A DNA stretch of 64,000 nucleotides from Schizochytrium sp. TIO01 (lineage: Eukaryota > Sar > Bigyra > Thraustochytrida > Thraustochytriidae). The notes under the pieces are model-generated. The model did no database searches. It was given only the letters and a program-made list of their open reading frames with translations, and was not told the DNA's origin. Positions 24,652 to 36,620 of the stretch are shown in pieces; the first letter of the stretch is position 1, and each line of letters opens with the position of its first letter. The translations under genes were made by a program, and so were the position numbers. The stretch covers positions 419,102-483,101 of the forward strand of contig SMSO01000025.1 in NCBI GenBank assembly GCA_004764695.1, in the 5' to 3' direction.

Positions 24652-25550
24652 CGCTCGCTTACTTAGTTGTTCGCGAGCGATCGACTCGGTCCAGCTGTGC
24701 TGACTAAAGAAAGCTAAAAGCTGTTTCGAGGTAACAGTTAATATGGAGAAGCACTGTAGCTAGAACAGAAACCATATCGATTTCGGGATAGAACAAACCC
24801 CCGGGTAGGCTCTGAGAGAGACAGAGACAGAAAGGGTTGATAGGTGCCTACGTAGCAGTTTTCAAACAACGCCTGCAAGATTCCAAATGCTTGACTGACC
24901 TACTACTAGATGACTGGCTACAGACTATCGATTACATGAATTAAAACCCAAGATCAAATTTCATGCCTTTCTGCACGCCGCTCTCTCTCTCTCTCTCTCA
25001 TACACACACGCACAGGCGTGAATTTACTGACACCACAATTAGTGTCTCCGAGTCGAAGCTTAAGCTAGCTTGCTTCCTTGTTACGATATGCTTCCACGGC
25101 AGCTGTAGTTTAAACATTTAACATCATTCTGCAGCGGTGGACATCACGAGTGCCTGCTTGAATTTATAAAACCTTTGGTAGCGAGCGAGCGAGCGAGCGA
25201 GCACATCATGATGGTGATGATGATGATGATCATCATCATTATATGCTGGCAGTAGCTTCCCCCATTCGAGGCTCGCAATAAGTCCTCGACATCTCGGTTT
25301 CTGAATTCTCGCATTTCTGAGGCCTCAGCTGCTTACGAGGTACCACCCACCCACCTCCTTACGTTTCCAAAATCCATTTCCAATTCCATCTCCACTTCCA
25401 CTTCTGATCCTAGCTAGCTAGCTAGCTAGCTCCAGTTCTAATCTCAACCCCGACTCCTCCATTTTCCACTACGGCTTCCACGAGAGCTTAGGATCTACGC
25501 GGCAGCGCGCCTGATCCTCCCTCTGCTCCCCCTCTTGGACTTCGATCGAC

Positions 25551-25620
25551 CCATCGCAAGCTCAATCCATCGCGAGCTCAATCCATCGCGAGCTCAAGCT
25601 CAATCCATCGCAAGCTCAAA
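25551..25620. repeat. 16-bp minisatellite (CCATCGCRAGCTCAAT)
   Basis: Four units at 25551, 25567, 25583 and 25605. The third carries an extra 6-bp AGCTCA duplication. Confidence 0.9.
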
Positions 25621-25989
25621 CAATCGCTCACTCAGTTGCGGAGTCTGTCTGTTTGTCCGCCAAGCTGTATAGCACGCAGTAGGTACCTACTGTGGAGAAG
25701 TGGCCTGCTGCCTTCCACCTTGTTTCGAGGTTCGCAGTCTGTTCGTTTAGCGCCCTTAATGTACTCCTACGCTCTTCGATTGTCTCTCCTCTCCCAAGAG
25801 CGCCTTCCAACTCGGTCCCCGTGAACTGCATTCCCGAGGTTCGCCACGAGCCTCGAACAGGAAGCGTCCGCGGGAGCTCCTCGCTACTCACTCACTTAGT
25901 TAGTTGGTCCTCGCACAAGCGTCCCTGGCTCCGTCCGGACGCACGGCTGCGAACCAACCTCGAGTCCAACTTCTTAACTTCTTCTCTCT

Positions 25990-26005
25990 CCCCCCCCCCC
26001 CCCCT
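25990..26005. repeat. Homopolymer C16
   Basis: Sixteen cytosines, the longest C run in the window. Confidence 0.95.
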
Positions 26006-26955
26006 CGCTCTTTTATATCTAGCTTGCTCGCACATTTATGTGTGGCTGCGGAGAGACTTCTTTCTTTCTCTCTGCTCCTTTCGCCTGCGATCTCAAACTG
26101 CACTTTAGTACTACGATCCCATGAATGGCGCTTTACTTGAACAAGAAAAGAGCGGCAGCCGAGACATGAGTGAATGAATGAGTGAATGAATGAGTGAACG
26201 ATTGAGTGCGATGCTGTGGATGTTTGACTTTATTTTCATAGAATATCAAATCATGAAGATAAATTAATTGACGATAAATAATAAAGAATGGCCGATTGCT
26301 CAAGCAAGCAAGCGGTGTCTTGAGAAATAACCTGATGCAATGCAGCGCATCGCGTGGAACGAGCGACTCGAACGGATGTGCGAACGAGCGAACGAGCGGT
26401 GACTGATTTATTCCTCGCAGCGCAGCGTTACGCTAGACTGTCTCACCTTATCTTGCTTGTCTTACCTTGTTCTCAGCCCTGCACAACAAACCGCAGAGAC
26501 GCCAACAACGACACGCTTGCTGTAAAGATCTCGGTCGGCCGAATCTCGCGGTATCCGCAAGCAAGAGCACCACAAGCAAGCAGTCAGCCAGCCAGGCAAG
26601 CAAGCAGGCCAACGAATAATCCAAGGCAAGCTATCTTGAGACCTCCTCGAGTCCTTCCAGTCGAGGGAGCGAGCCTTAACTCTGTGGTGGCCGCCGAGGA
26701 AGGCGGTGGTCGTGGTCTCGAAACAGATCCCGAGTTCCCGCCTCTCCGACTCGCGAATCGGTAGCGGCGAGGAGGGCGAGGAGGCTTCCTTGCTCTTGCT
26801 TGCTCTTGCTTGCTTGCTTGCTTGGTCTGCTTTGTGGGCTCTTTGTGGACTCTTTGTGCCACGGGATGCCTGCCTCAGCTCACGAAGCAAACATCGCCTT
26901 GGCTCCAAGAGAGATTGCTTTGGCGCCGTGCCACGTACAGATGGGGTTTCAGGAC

Positions 26956-26998
26956 AGAAGAAGAAGAAGAAGAAGAAGAAGCAGAAGAAGAAGGACAG
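26956..26998. repeat. (AGA)n trinucleotide repeat
   Basis: About 43 bp of AGA units broken by one GCAG. Confidence 0.85.
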
Positions 26999-27054
26999 AA
27001 GCCCAACCCTGGGTTGCGGCTCGTTGGTCTGGGTTTTGTCTGCCTGCCGGCATT

Positions 27055-27104
27055 TCATGCATGCATGTATGTATGTATGTATGTATGCATGCATGCATGC
27101 ATGC
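27055..27104. repeat. Symmetric (ATGC)n-(ATGT)n-(ATGC)n repeat
   Basis: ATGC units flank a core of five ATGT units. The outer ATGC blocks are self-complementary, so a hairpin with an ATGT loop is possible. Confidence 0.9.
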
Positions 27105-27424
27105 TTCTGTTTGCTCGTCTATGGACGCCATCTGGAGATAGTTCAAGTGCGAATGCTCGATTGACGAATCGATGGATCGATCGTTCGATCCACGAGGCTG
27201 CATATGCTAAGCTGCAGGCCAAGCTGCCGAAGACCGTGGCGGCGACCGAATGTGAATGCATGTCGTGGACCTGGAACAGCGGCGAAGAACGAAGTTTATG
27301 TACGAATGCAGCTATTATGCCACTCCATCGCATTGCATTCGGCGGTTGCAGCGCATCGCAGCGCATCTTTTCAGGAGCGAATCCACATTGCGTTATCTTA
27401 TATCTTATTTATTGCATTCAACGT

Positions 27425-27452
27425 ATTCATTCATTCATTCATTCATTCATTC
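27425..27452. repeat. (ATTC)7 microsatellite
   Basis: Seven units of the CATT class. Confidence 0.9.
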
Positions 27453-27592
27453 TTTTTAGCACAGCCGGAAGCGCTTCTGCAGACAGCGTGTGTCGCGACG
27501 AGGATGGAGTTGCGTCGCAATTGCTGCAGACCAGACGCAGCTCCAAGCTTGCTCGCTGCACTCGCTCGGGTGGCTTGAGAGCGGACGGCCTT

Positions 27593-27628
27593 GATCGATC
27601 GATGGATTGATTGATCGATCGATCGATG
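27593..27628. repeat. (GATC)n/(GATT)n palindromic repeat
   Basis: GATC units with GATT and GATG interruptions; self-complementary. Confidence 0.85.
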
Positions 27629-27802
27629 GAGACTTCGCTGCCTTTGGTTTCTTTGTCCTCCTTAGCTTTTTGAAAGTAACAAGTGCCAGCAGGAAGAGAG
27701 CGCACTTTCGCCACAGAAGTTCAACGTGCCGAGTCTTCGGTCGAACCAGGGTTCCAAAGGCGACGATTAACGCGGCATCCTTCTTCCTACGCTCGCTTCC
27801 TG

Positions 27803-27803
<1 letters not shown>

Positions 27804-27838
<35 letters not shown>
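27804..27838. repeat. (CTTG)n microsatellite
   Basis: About nine units. Confidence 0.9.
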
Positions 27839-27928
27839 AAGTTAACCCTCTCGATGGCTGTCGACCACAGAGCATTTGGGGCGCGCAATCTTATTGCACT
27901 CCGATTAGTCTGCGTTCTGATGCAAGAG

Positions 27929-27983
27929 CATTCATTCATTCATTCATTCATTCGTCTATTCATTCGTCTATTCATTCATTCAC
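27929..27983. repeat. (CATT)n microsatellite with CGTCTATT interruptions
   Basis: CATT units interrupted twice by CGTCTATT, which itself has been duplicated with the repeat. Confidence 0.85.
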
Positions 27984-28000
27984 AGGTGAAACTGTTTCTC

Positions 28001-28560
28001 AACTGTATTATGTATGTATGACCTGCCGTCTTATTTTCTGCTCGCTTTTTTCGCCGATGTATTTATTTTGTGAAATAAGATGAAAAAACTTTTTATCTGC
28101 AAGCTACTAGAAACCAGGCGTGGTAATTGAATTTAAAAAAGAAATGCCTTAAATTTAAACAGTTCTGAAAATTGAGTTTTAAAAAATTCCTTTTTACGTC
28201 GGAAGTTGTATTTTATTGACATAAAAAATATGAATTTGCGATAAATAAAATACGCGACAGAAATTATATTATTTTAAAATAAAAAATTAAAACGAAGCAC
28301 ACACACCAAACTATTTTAAAACAAAATTTTCAAAGTTAATATACAAAATAAAATTAAATACGTTTCTGTATTTTTTAACTTTTAGTACTAAAAGGTTAAT
28401 TTAAAAAATGTTTGTTTAAAAATGTTTGTTTAAAATTAATAATTATTAATGGATTGTATTTTATTCAAACCAACAACAAAAAATACATAAAGAAGAGAAA
28501 GAAGTTTGTAAAATACAACCTGAAAAGGAAAAGCGTCTTGAGAACAAGTCAATGCCAAAA
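28001..28560. other. AT-rich, gene-free block
   Basis: Strongly AT-rich with three AATAAAATAC decamers (28208 minus, 28244 plus, 28456 minus). A short open frame at 28412-28750 has no domain. Confidence 0.6.
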
Positions 28561-29400
28561 ACTAAGATGGATTGAGTCCTACATTACCAACCTATTATGT
28601 ATTTACGCGCGGAGAAGAGGGAGATTGATCACTGCTTTCCCTGATCAGATCTATTCTCTCTCCGAAAGAGGTGGGAACTATCAAAAAGGGAGTGATCAGG
28701 TGTACCGAGTTGCTACATCGATGAGGATTTTAAGAAACCCTGGGACATGAAAACTGCGAGCGAGCAAACAAACTAACGCTGGCACTCGAGGCGTCCGCCG
28801 CCAGCAACACGTCGTGGCGACCATGGGCTATCTGCCTCGTCAGCCGGCTGGCGGCCCGATCTTTCGCAATCAGCAAGGCCACGCACGAATGACTTTACTA
28901 CTTCGAGCATGTCTTGCAGGACACACATCGGTTCTCTGAAGAACACAACTTTCAGAAAAGAAAAAGAAAAATTGCCTTTCAATGCAATTCATTCATTCAT
29001 TCATTCATTCATTAGAGGGAACAAACCGTGTGGAAGAAAGCGTGAGAAAAGGACAAAACGACACTGTTGTGAATGCCAAACTTGTGTGGCCCACCCATTT
29101 ACACCGCAAACCACCAAAAAAATAAATCCGCTGCCCAGGGATCGGGATGCTTGCATGGATACTTTTACACCTTTTGTGCACAGGGCCTTTCGAGCGAGGA
29201 TGGCTGTGTATCTGCTCTCCTGTCGGATGAGCTATGATTATATATTCATACAAACATACAGACATACGTACGTATACGTTCACGTATCCTTTCTTTCTAT
29301 CTTTCTTTTATTGTGCGACGCTCCCTCCTTGCAAAGTGAGAAAAGAGAAAGAGAGTATCGGCACTTGCAAAATCTCTCGTTTTCATTCGTGGCTTTTTGG
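28561..29400. other. No gene recognised
   Basis: Mixed DNA with a CATT repeat (28987-29013) and a self-complementary TACGTACGTATACG patch (29266-29279). Confidence 0.5.
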
Positions 29401-29640
29401 TTTCCTGATTTTTTGTTTTGTTTTTCTTTTCTTTTTTTAAAGTTTACGATAGTTTTAATTTATTAAATATTTAAAATAATTAGACGGTTTAATTTTAATA
29501 CAGAGAAGGAGAAAAGGAGAAGAAGAGGAGAGACTATCTTCTTTCCCCCCCCTCTTTCTCTTCTTTCTAAGGCGTAAGTAACTAAATAAATTAATAAATT
29601 AATAAATTAATTAAGACATTATTGGTGCAGGCCGTGAGTT
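29401..29640. other. AT-rich block
   Basis: T-rich then A/G-rich sequence, a C8 run near 29545 and AATTAATA repeats (29584-29613). No gene. Confidence 0.6.
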
Positions 29641-32600
29641 CCTTCGAGTTTGAGTATGCCGCGCTGACGACAACGAAAACATAGCTCAGGCCGCTCGCTG
29701 CGCTGTCTGCAATCCACAGGCAATAGATCGCAGGAACCGGAGACCAGTTCGCTCGCCACCGCCACCAACCAACCCAGAGGCTTCAAGAGAGACAAGCAAC
29801 TTCCTGTCCCTCACTAGCGTCCTTGCTGCTAGAGCCGCAGTGTTGGGGTACGTACAACAGGTGAGTAGCATGCAGGCAAGCACAAGGATGCCTCCGCCGA
29901 CCCCGTCTCCAAGTCCAAGGCGGTGGGAGGCCCGGCAAGGCTCAGGAAACCAGGCCACCCTCGGTGGAAGAGCTTGCCATCAATTGCCTGTGCGTGGGCC
30001 TGGCGGCGACCAGGCCTGAGAGGCCACCGCCGCCTGGCGAGGAACCTCGTCATGAGCATTACCAACAACTCGTCGCGGCGATTCTGCCCTGCTGAAGCGA
30101 CCCTGCGCGACGAGCACCATCGGGCGGCTTGAAACAGCCGCGACGAGCTTGCCTGCTTGCCTGCTTGTTTGCTTGCCTGCATAAACAACTTTGACCAGCT
30201 GCAGGCGATCGTACTGGGGACGCTCACGAGCAGACTCGGCTGAGGATGTTGATGTTGACGGTGATGATGATGAGGAGGAGGAGGAGCACCTCCATCATCA
30301 ACAGCAATGGGTCCGCTCGGCGGTCTGGGTTCTTCTAGCTAGAGCTAGGCGAAAGCCGAGTTTGTGAAAGGAAGTATGACGGAAATATAGCGAGTTCACG
30401 AGGGACCCGAGCCTCGACCCAGGCTTGCTTGCCCAAGCCGGCACAGCAGGACATAAGCCACTGCGCTGAAGACTTGGAGGCCAGTTCATTCAGAGCGCGA
30501 GCCTTAGGAAGCCTGCAATACTCTCATGAATCGCAAGCTGCTGGAAGAATAAACTCGAAGGACCACGCCCAATGGTGCCGAGTTCGACCACGCCGCGGAG
30601 ACGGATGGACAGATCCGCGTCGCCTTCCGATAAGGTCAGTGAGCTCGGCCGCCGACCCGAAGTCTTTCAATCAAAGATATTACGGCAATCTCCATCGATC
30701 GACACGGCGGTGGAGGATACGAGGTTCGCCAAAATGTTGAAACGCAGTCGGCAGTCTTCAAGGAGTTCTTGGTGCGGCTTATTGCTTCACTCGTGCGTGG
30801 GTGAAAGCGGCTAGGCCATCGCTGCTCAGTCGAGGCCTACCCGCCAGCTGTGCGTAGACACAGTGAGCTCTACGAACTAGAGGCCAGGTAGAAGGACCTT
30901 CGTTTCTGTACCCAGGCAGTCAATTGAGTGAGATAATTGTTCAACTCTGAACCTTGGGTTTGCTTGTTCTTGCAAAAGAGATTGAGGGGTTTATGAAAGT
31001 TTCAGTGTTTGACACGGATGGCTTTGTAGATCAGCGCACTCGCATCCACATCCAACTTGCTCTAAGAAACTACCTGCTCGGCAGGCCAACTCAGATCGAA
31101 CTTGAGCTCTTGCTCACAAGGTCTTTAGGCTATCTTCAAGTCCTCGGACATCCCTTTCACGAAATGTGAATCTTGCTCCACGCTGACGTGCTACCCCCAA
31201 ATCACACGAGACCTGCGGCACGTTCTTATTTATCATCATCGTCATCATCATTATTTATTTATTTATTTATTTTTGATTTATTTATTCTTTATTGCCTTCT
31301 TATTGTTATTATGAAATATCTTACTTTCTTTCTTAGTGAAAAGTGCTCCATCAAGGCGTGCTAGCACTCGAATTCTTGCTTGCGAAGTTGTGATCGAATA
31401 AACTCCGCTCCTGATTCCAAACCGAGGAGAGCTTCGCAAGCGATTCATTCATGAATTCGACCACTTGTGAGTCGAAACTGGCAGAGGCACAAGCTCGCGA
31501 AACTCTGTAACTTTCCTTCCTCGGTTGTCTTGCGAATTACACCAGCGGACCCTCCATTCCTTTGTGCATCATCCAAGTTTCATTCAGGACAAAAAGGGTC
31601 CGCGGCCGCCTCGTTTTGCACCTCTTTAGGCACTTGGTCGCACCGCCGCAGTTTGGGAGACATCTTGGAAAGGAAGTCAGCGACTGAGCTCTCCGAGTCA
31701 AAGGATACCCATCCATACTTTCACCTCGAGACGCGAGCCAAAGCCCTCGGCCAAAGGCAGAGCCTCCTCTTCAAGAGCGAGACACCTGGCCAGCATGTTA
31801 TGTCATCCAGTCGATGCGATGCTTATGCCTGTGCGGAATTCAACTTGCTTGCTTGCTTGCTTGCATTCATGTATAAATGCAAGCAAAGCATACATACCCT
31901 TTGAGGAAGGATGATTCTTCCGGGCCGACCTTAGTGCCGAACGATGTGCCGGATACCTCCAAGAATCAAAATACTGACTCAGGCTCGGGACACGCCGGAG
32001 CTTTGGCAGCAGTTTGCAGTGCTCCAAGCAGCTATATTGGGTCTTGGTTATAGCCATGCAAGTGCAGATCCCCAAATTTGGAGAGCACGTCCTTCGCAGA
32101 TGAAGATGAAGAAATGCATATTTAATTTGTTTTTCCAAGTTTATAAATTAAATTTGTAAAAAAAAAGAAGAAAAAGAAAAAGAAAAAGAAAAGTTCAAAA
32201 AATCATTCTAAAAAGGAATGAGAGTATTCAGCCAGCCCTACAAAAGAGAGAGAGAGAGAGAGAGAAAAGAAAAACTCACGTTTTGGTGAAAGCGGGGAAG
32301 CCTCAGAGAATCGCCATAGCGAAACGGCGCTGTCACGCACAGGCAGCCAAACTAAGTTCTGACGCGCCTTGCCAGCCTTCGCCTGCCCGCAGCCCAAGTT
32401 GTACTACAATTTTAATCTTCTTTCACCCCCACTTTTCAAGAACAACAACAAGAAGAAGCTTATGCAGCTAGCTAGGGAAAAAGACTGCAGTGAGCTTATT
32501 TAGCACAGCAGTGCAACGGGTGTGTACTCACTCAGTTTAGGACCATTACTCTCACAGGATGCAGTGACATTGCAATCAATCGGAAATTCGCTCTCGAGCT

Positions 32601-32966
32601 TCGTCGGGATTTTGATTTTGACTGCGTATGAAGACGAAGACGAAGAAGAAGTTAGCGAGGGTGGTGGTGGAGGTGGAGTTGCGTGCGAGGACACCGGCCA
32701 GGCCAGCTTTCTCACGGAGCGGATCTCCCTCCACCGCCCGAACTGTTGAGCAAACGACGCTCCCGCGACCACGGCAGGAACCGGCGAATCCCGATCGATC
32801 CAAGCTTCTGCGTTAGAAGTCACGCGCGATGCTTCATATCAGACCATGGATGGAGGCAGACGTTTGCGATGACGCAACCTTGGCGAGCAGGCAAGCAGGC
32901 GAGCAGTTGGCCGTGCGATCGTCAAGCCCCTTCCCTCTTCAGGGCGACAGCCGTGGCGCACGATGG
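29641..32966. other. No gene recognised
   Basis: GC-rich to mixed, with CTTG (30150-30176; 31843-31862), GATGAT/GAGGAG (30261-30285), TTTA (31252-31272) and GA (32246-32264) repeats. Frames such as 31467-31904 are open but match nothing. Confidence 0.5.
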
Positions 32967-33068
32967 CAAATGCAAATACAAATACAAATGCAAATACAAA
33001 TGCAAATATAAATGCAAATATAAATGCAAATGCAAATACAAATACAAATGCAAATGCAGATGCAAAAG
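32967..33068. repeat. Hexanucleotide array (CAAATG/CAAATA)17
   Basis: Seventeen hexamers, mostly CAAATG and CAAATA in mixed order with TAAATG variants. The plus-strand frame reads as Asn-Ala/Asn-Thr repeats. ATGCAAAT, an octamer-type site, occurs several times. Confidence 0.95.
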
Positions 33069-33700
33069 CGCGACGGACAGCAGACACCCGAAATCCTCGA
33101 GTCGTTCCCGTGTCCTTTCGCTGCCAGTTGCCAACAATTGGTCCCCACCTGACCAGAGGACGGCAGCGCTCAGGTCCTGCCGCTGTGATCCCAGGGCGGT
33201 GCTCAGGAACCGGCCGCGAGGACATATTGGCAACTCTGCGATTCCGGAGCTACCAAGAACAGCGCTTCTTGTGCCTCGATGGCCACCATGTTGGAATTTT
33301 AGACAAGAGAGAGAGCTATGTCTGTAACTCTGTCTGTAGTAAAGGCCAACAGAGAGAAACCGATTGGCTGTGTATGCATATGCGTGTGTATGCAAATGCG
33401 TGTGTATTTATGTATGTATGTATGTATATCTGTTTATAGAACTCTATCGCTCGAAGTGTGATCAATATGTGCACAGGATTGGGTGAGAATTGGGAGCCAA
33501 GAGGGTGGCTTGGGTCCTCCCCCCCCCCCCCCGTGGAGCAAGGTTTGTGATGGAAACGCGTCAGGATTCTCGGAGCTTGCGGCAGCTGGCTCGCGTGAGA
33601 AGGCTGGGCACGTTTCCGTGGTTGGCAGAGTGGAGTGTTGAAAGAAAGTTTGCAGCGCAGTTTCCAAACTTGGGGGCTAAAAAATGCGAAATACATTTTC
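33069..33700. other. No gene recognised
   Basis: GC-rich DNA with a TATG repeat (33408-33428) and a C14 run. The open frame at 32683-33327 runs through the hexamer array and has no domain. Confidence 0.5.
33519..33532. repeat. Homopolymer C14
   Basis: Fourteen cytosines. Confidence 0.95.
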
Positions 33701-34150
33701 TGCGTTTTTCTTTCAAAGATTTTTTGGTTTTTGTTTTATAATAAATCTTGAAATTATAATCGATAATTTATATTTTAAAAAAATAAATTTAATACATATA
33801 ACTTGAACAAGATAATAAACTATCACAGGAACACAATTGAGGGTTGCACAAAAAAAACAAAAAACAAAAACAAAAAAACTCAGTTTGGGATGATGATCGT
33901 AGTTTATAGCGTTGCTTTTTTAAATTAGGGCACCGCCCGTTTTTCATCTAAATATAACGCACTGGGTCTGTGAACCAGAAAAAGACACGATATCGGATCT
34001 CCTTTGGAGTAAAACCACTTTAATAATTTCCCTATTTTAGAAAAGAAGAAAGAAGAAAGAAACGCTTTGGTCGCTCAACCTGTATTATTGATAATATTAT
34101 TATTATTAATTTAAAACACACAAGAAAAAACTCTTGCGTGGGAAGAAAAA
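33701..34150. other. AT-rich, gene-free block
   Basis: A-rich with CAAAAA units (33850-33878) and TTATTA patches. No gene. Confidence 0.6.
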
Positions 34151-35322
34151 AACACTCACCAGCTCGCCACGAGATTTTCCTTTCCCCAAGGAGCTTCTTC
34201 GAATAACTTCTTTTGGCGGAGAGCTCAGCGAATACTCGAAAGCAACAACTCAGCTGCCGTCATGTAGTACAAGATGGTGAGCCATGCTCGCAGGCAAAGC
34301 GCCCAAGGAAGTCATCATCCAACACGTTGGTGGTAGCTACAGCGACGCAAACTGTTCAATTATCTATCACAAGCTCACACAGGGTGGCTCTCGTTACGGC
34401 TGAGAATCCGACAGTCTAACTTCAGAGAAGCGGCCATTTTGCTGATCAAAGTCAAAGAGCATTCGGCCTAGGGCGAAAGATAAGATCTTTTGGGTGATCT
34501 GCACTGGAGAGCAATTCGTTTGGTATGCCTGGTCCGAGTACTTCATAGCGAACCTGTCGGATCAGCTCAAGACATGGAGGACGCCAAGACGGACGATTGG
34601 TACTCGATCGACAGTGATTGGTTCATCACTGCTCATGTAGTCTTGGCTACCTGCTCAGTAACGGGGGGGAAGCTGGCCTTCCTAAACTCGCAGAATCCTA
34701 GGCATGTGTCAGTTTGCGTCCACGGCTCCTTCATCCCGCAAGCGAGATCAAATTTGCCTTCGCAGGTTCTCCAGTAGGAATCCGAGCACGCCTGGAAGTA
34801 GGTTGCATGCGTAGAATCAAGGCAAGCGACAAGCAAGGGAAACAAGATCCGAGAACACCGGCACAATGCTTTTTCATATGAACACCGTTGTCCACAACTC
34901 ATCCCAAATCTAACTTCGAAGCTACTTACTCGGCTTACTCAGTTGCTCCGCTACTTCCTTGCTTCCTTGCTGTCCTAACGAAATTGTTTGTGAGCTGATT
35001 TCGCGCTTTTGTCACGTCTGCCACAGCTCCATCGTAAACAAGTAAGTACCCGACCCTATTCCAAATCCAAATGTGCTGCGCCCATAAACTTCAGGTCTTG
35101 CCCAAACACAGCTACGCGACCAAGATCCTCGCGCAATCGACTTTTGTAAGCCTTTTCCTCCGACGAATCAAACCTTGGGCCCCACTTTCATCTAGAGTGG
35201 CCACAACAACTACAAACGGCTTCCGGCGTCCCTTAATTCCAACCAATAATTGTTCCATCCTCGCCTCGATTGGTAGTTCCTCTTCTTCTTCTTCTCTCCA
35301 AGCAGAAATTAATAACGTGCTT

Positions 35323-35377
35323 GCTTTGCTTTGCTTTGCTTTGGCTTTGCTTTGCTTTGCTTTGCTTTGCTTTGCTT
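35323..35377. repeat. (GCTTT)11 pentanucleotide repeat
   Basis: About eleven GCTTT units with one inserted G near 35344. Pentamers are rare here, where tetramers dominate. Confidence 0.9.
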
Positions 35378-35705
35378 TCGGCTGTGCTTTCCTGATTTCT
35401 GTAAGCAAGGCGACCGCTGTAAAGTGTCCCGTCCTCGTTCCTGTGCGACGACCTTCTGACAAAATAGAGCGTCGTTGCACATTTGCCATTCTTGAACGAG
35501 GCCCGTTCGAGCTCGGGATGCGAGTTGGGCGCAGCACGGTCGCACCGCCAAAGCTTGCCGCAATCAGCAAATCGTGCCGCCATCGCTCTCTTATGGTTGG
35601 CCGCTGGGCGAGTCGGGAATGTGCGATGGATGCCAGCAACGATGATGACGCGTGAGCTGTGATTTCGAGGGTTGAAAGAAGTACCGATACCTCTGTTATG
35701 AATGA

Positions 35706-35730
35706 AAGGATGGATGGATGGATGGATGAG
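35706..35730. repeat. (TGGA)n microsatellite
   Basis: About five units. Confidence 0.85.
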
Positions 35731-36130
35731 ACGCCTGAAATCAGGATCCGACTTGGTCCTGGAAACGTGCGGGAATTTCATCTGCACGTGTGACGTAGTT
35801 GCAAGCAGTCACTCATTCCTGCGAAATCTTGGCGTGGAAGGTCGTCAGGCTCGATGTGGCTGGCATCTCCGTCGGCGCTTCCGAGTGATCGATGTTCCTC
35901 CTCAACTTCGGCAAAGCGTCCGCGGAAGAGATTTTATTCCCCTCGCGGCGATGGTTTGTGAGACCAAGTGAAGTTGTTAGTTCGCAGGTCGAGGTTTCTC
36001 GTAAGATTGTGATTGAGGCCAGAGTCGATTCAATGTCGCGAGGGTCGCAAGGCGCTCGGACTGCGCTACCGATGGACTACATTGTTTAGGTTAGTTCAAG
36101 TTCAAGTCCACCCTTGGTAGAAAAATCGAA

Positions 36131-36620
36131 GCCACCCATCCAATTCGAGATGCTTTTTTATTTTTATTTAGGCCTACATTCGTTGTTTTTTTTTGTTTTG
36201 TTTTGTTTTTCGCACCACGTAACGACAAGTTTCCTACACGAACTTTTTGGTATTATTTTTACTTAAAAAAAAAAAAAAAAAAAAAAGACAAGCAAAACGT
36301 TTATTTGAGAAAATTTGCAATGTATGTTTCATTAAATCGGTTCTTATCTCTATTTTCAGGACAGCTGTGTCATGCATGATCTTCTCTGGGCTTTCACAGA
36401 AGCGCTTACCTAAATAAACAAAACTCAAACCTCTGTTAAGATGTGATTTTTTTTTTGTCTTGTTTGTTTTAAAAGGCATCTTGATCTATTAATATTTTCT
36501 TTTCTTTTTTTTCCTACAAAAAAAAATAAAATCTGAGACTGTTTTTTATTTTATTAAACAGTTATTTTTTTAAAAAAAAAATAGATTAATGTCTCGTTTT
36601 AATTTTAATTTTAAAAAAAT
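36131..36620. other. AT-rich block with A22 and T runs
   Basis: Contains an A run of about 20 at 36266-36286, TTTTG units (36191-36210) and further A/T runs. No gene. Confidence 0.6.

Larger units (their letters stand above)
24241..25989. other. No gene recognised; repeat-rich
   Basis: Contains GCTT (24601), CT (24981-24998), GCGA (25183-25202), GATG/CATC (25211-25238), TAGC (25412-25431) and a 16-bp minisatellite. No coding frame is credible. Confidence 0.5.
26006..28000. other. No gene recognised; densest microsatellite stretch
   Basis: Contains TGAA/TGAG (26166-26205), CTTG (26796-26823), AGA, GCAT/GTAT, CATT, GATC and CTTG repeats. A 266-codon forward frame at 26810-27610 runs through four repeats and is a composition artefact. 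Confidence 0.5.
34151..36130. other. No gene recognised
   Basis: Mixed to GC-rich DNA with CTT (35280-35295), GCTTT and TGGA repeats. Frames at 35071-35655 (+) and 35112-35639 (-) cross the GCTTT repeat and oppose each other; neither has a domain. Confidence 0.5.

Noticed and set aside
26810-27610. 266-codon forward frame
   Set aside because: It runs through CTTG, AGA, ATGC and CATT repeats, which lack stops. The product is low complexity and without a domain.
16759-29013. Tetranucleotide repeats considered as a CRISPR-like or satellite array
   Set aside because: Units are 4 bp without spacers and belong to several unrelated classes. They are ordinary microsatellites.
32683-33327. 214-codon frame with Lys-Cys/Lys-Tyr repeats
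   Set aside because: It owes its length to the CAAATG/CAAATA hexamer array.
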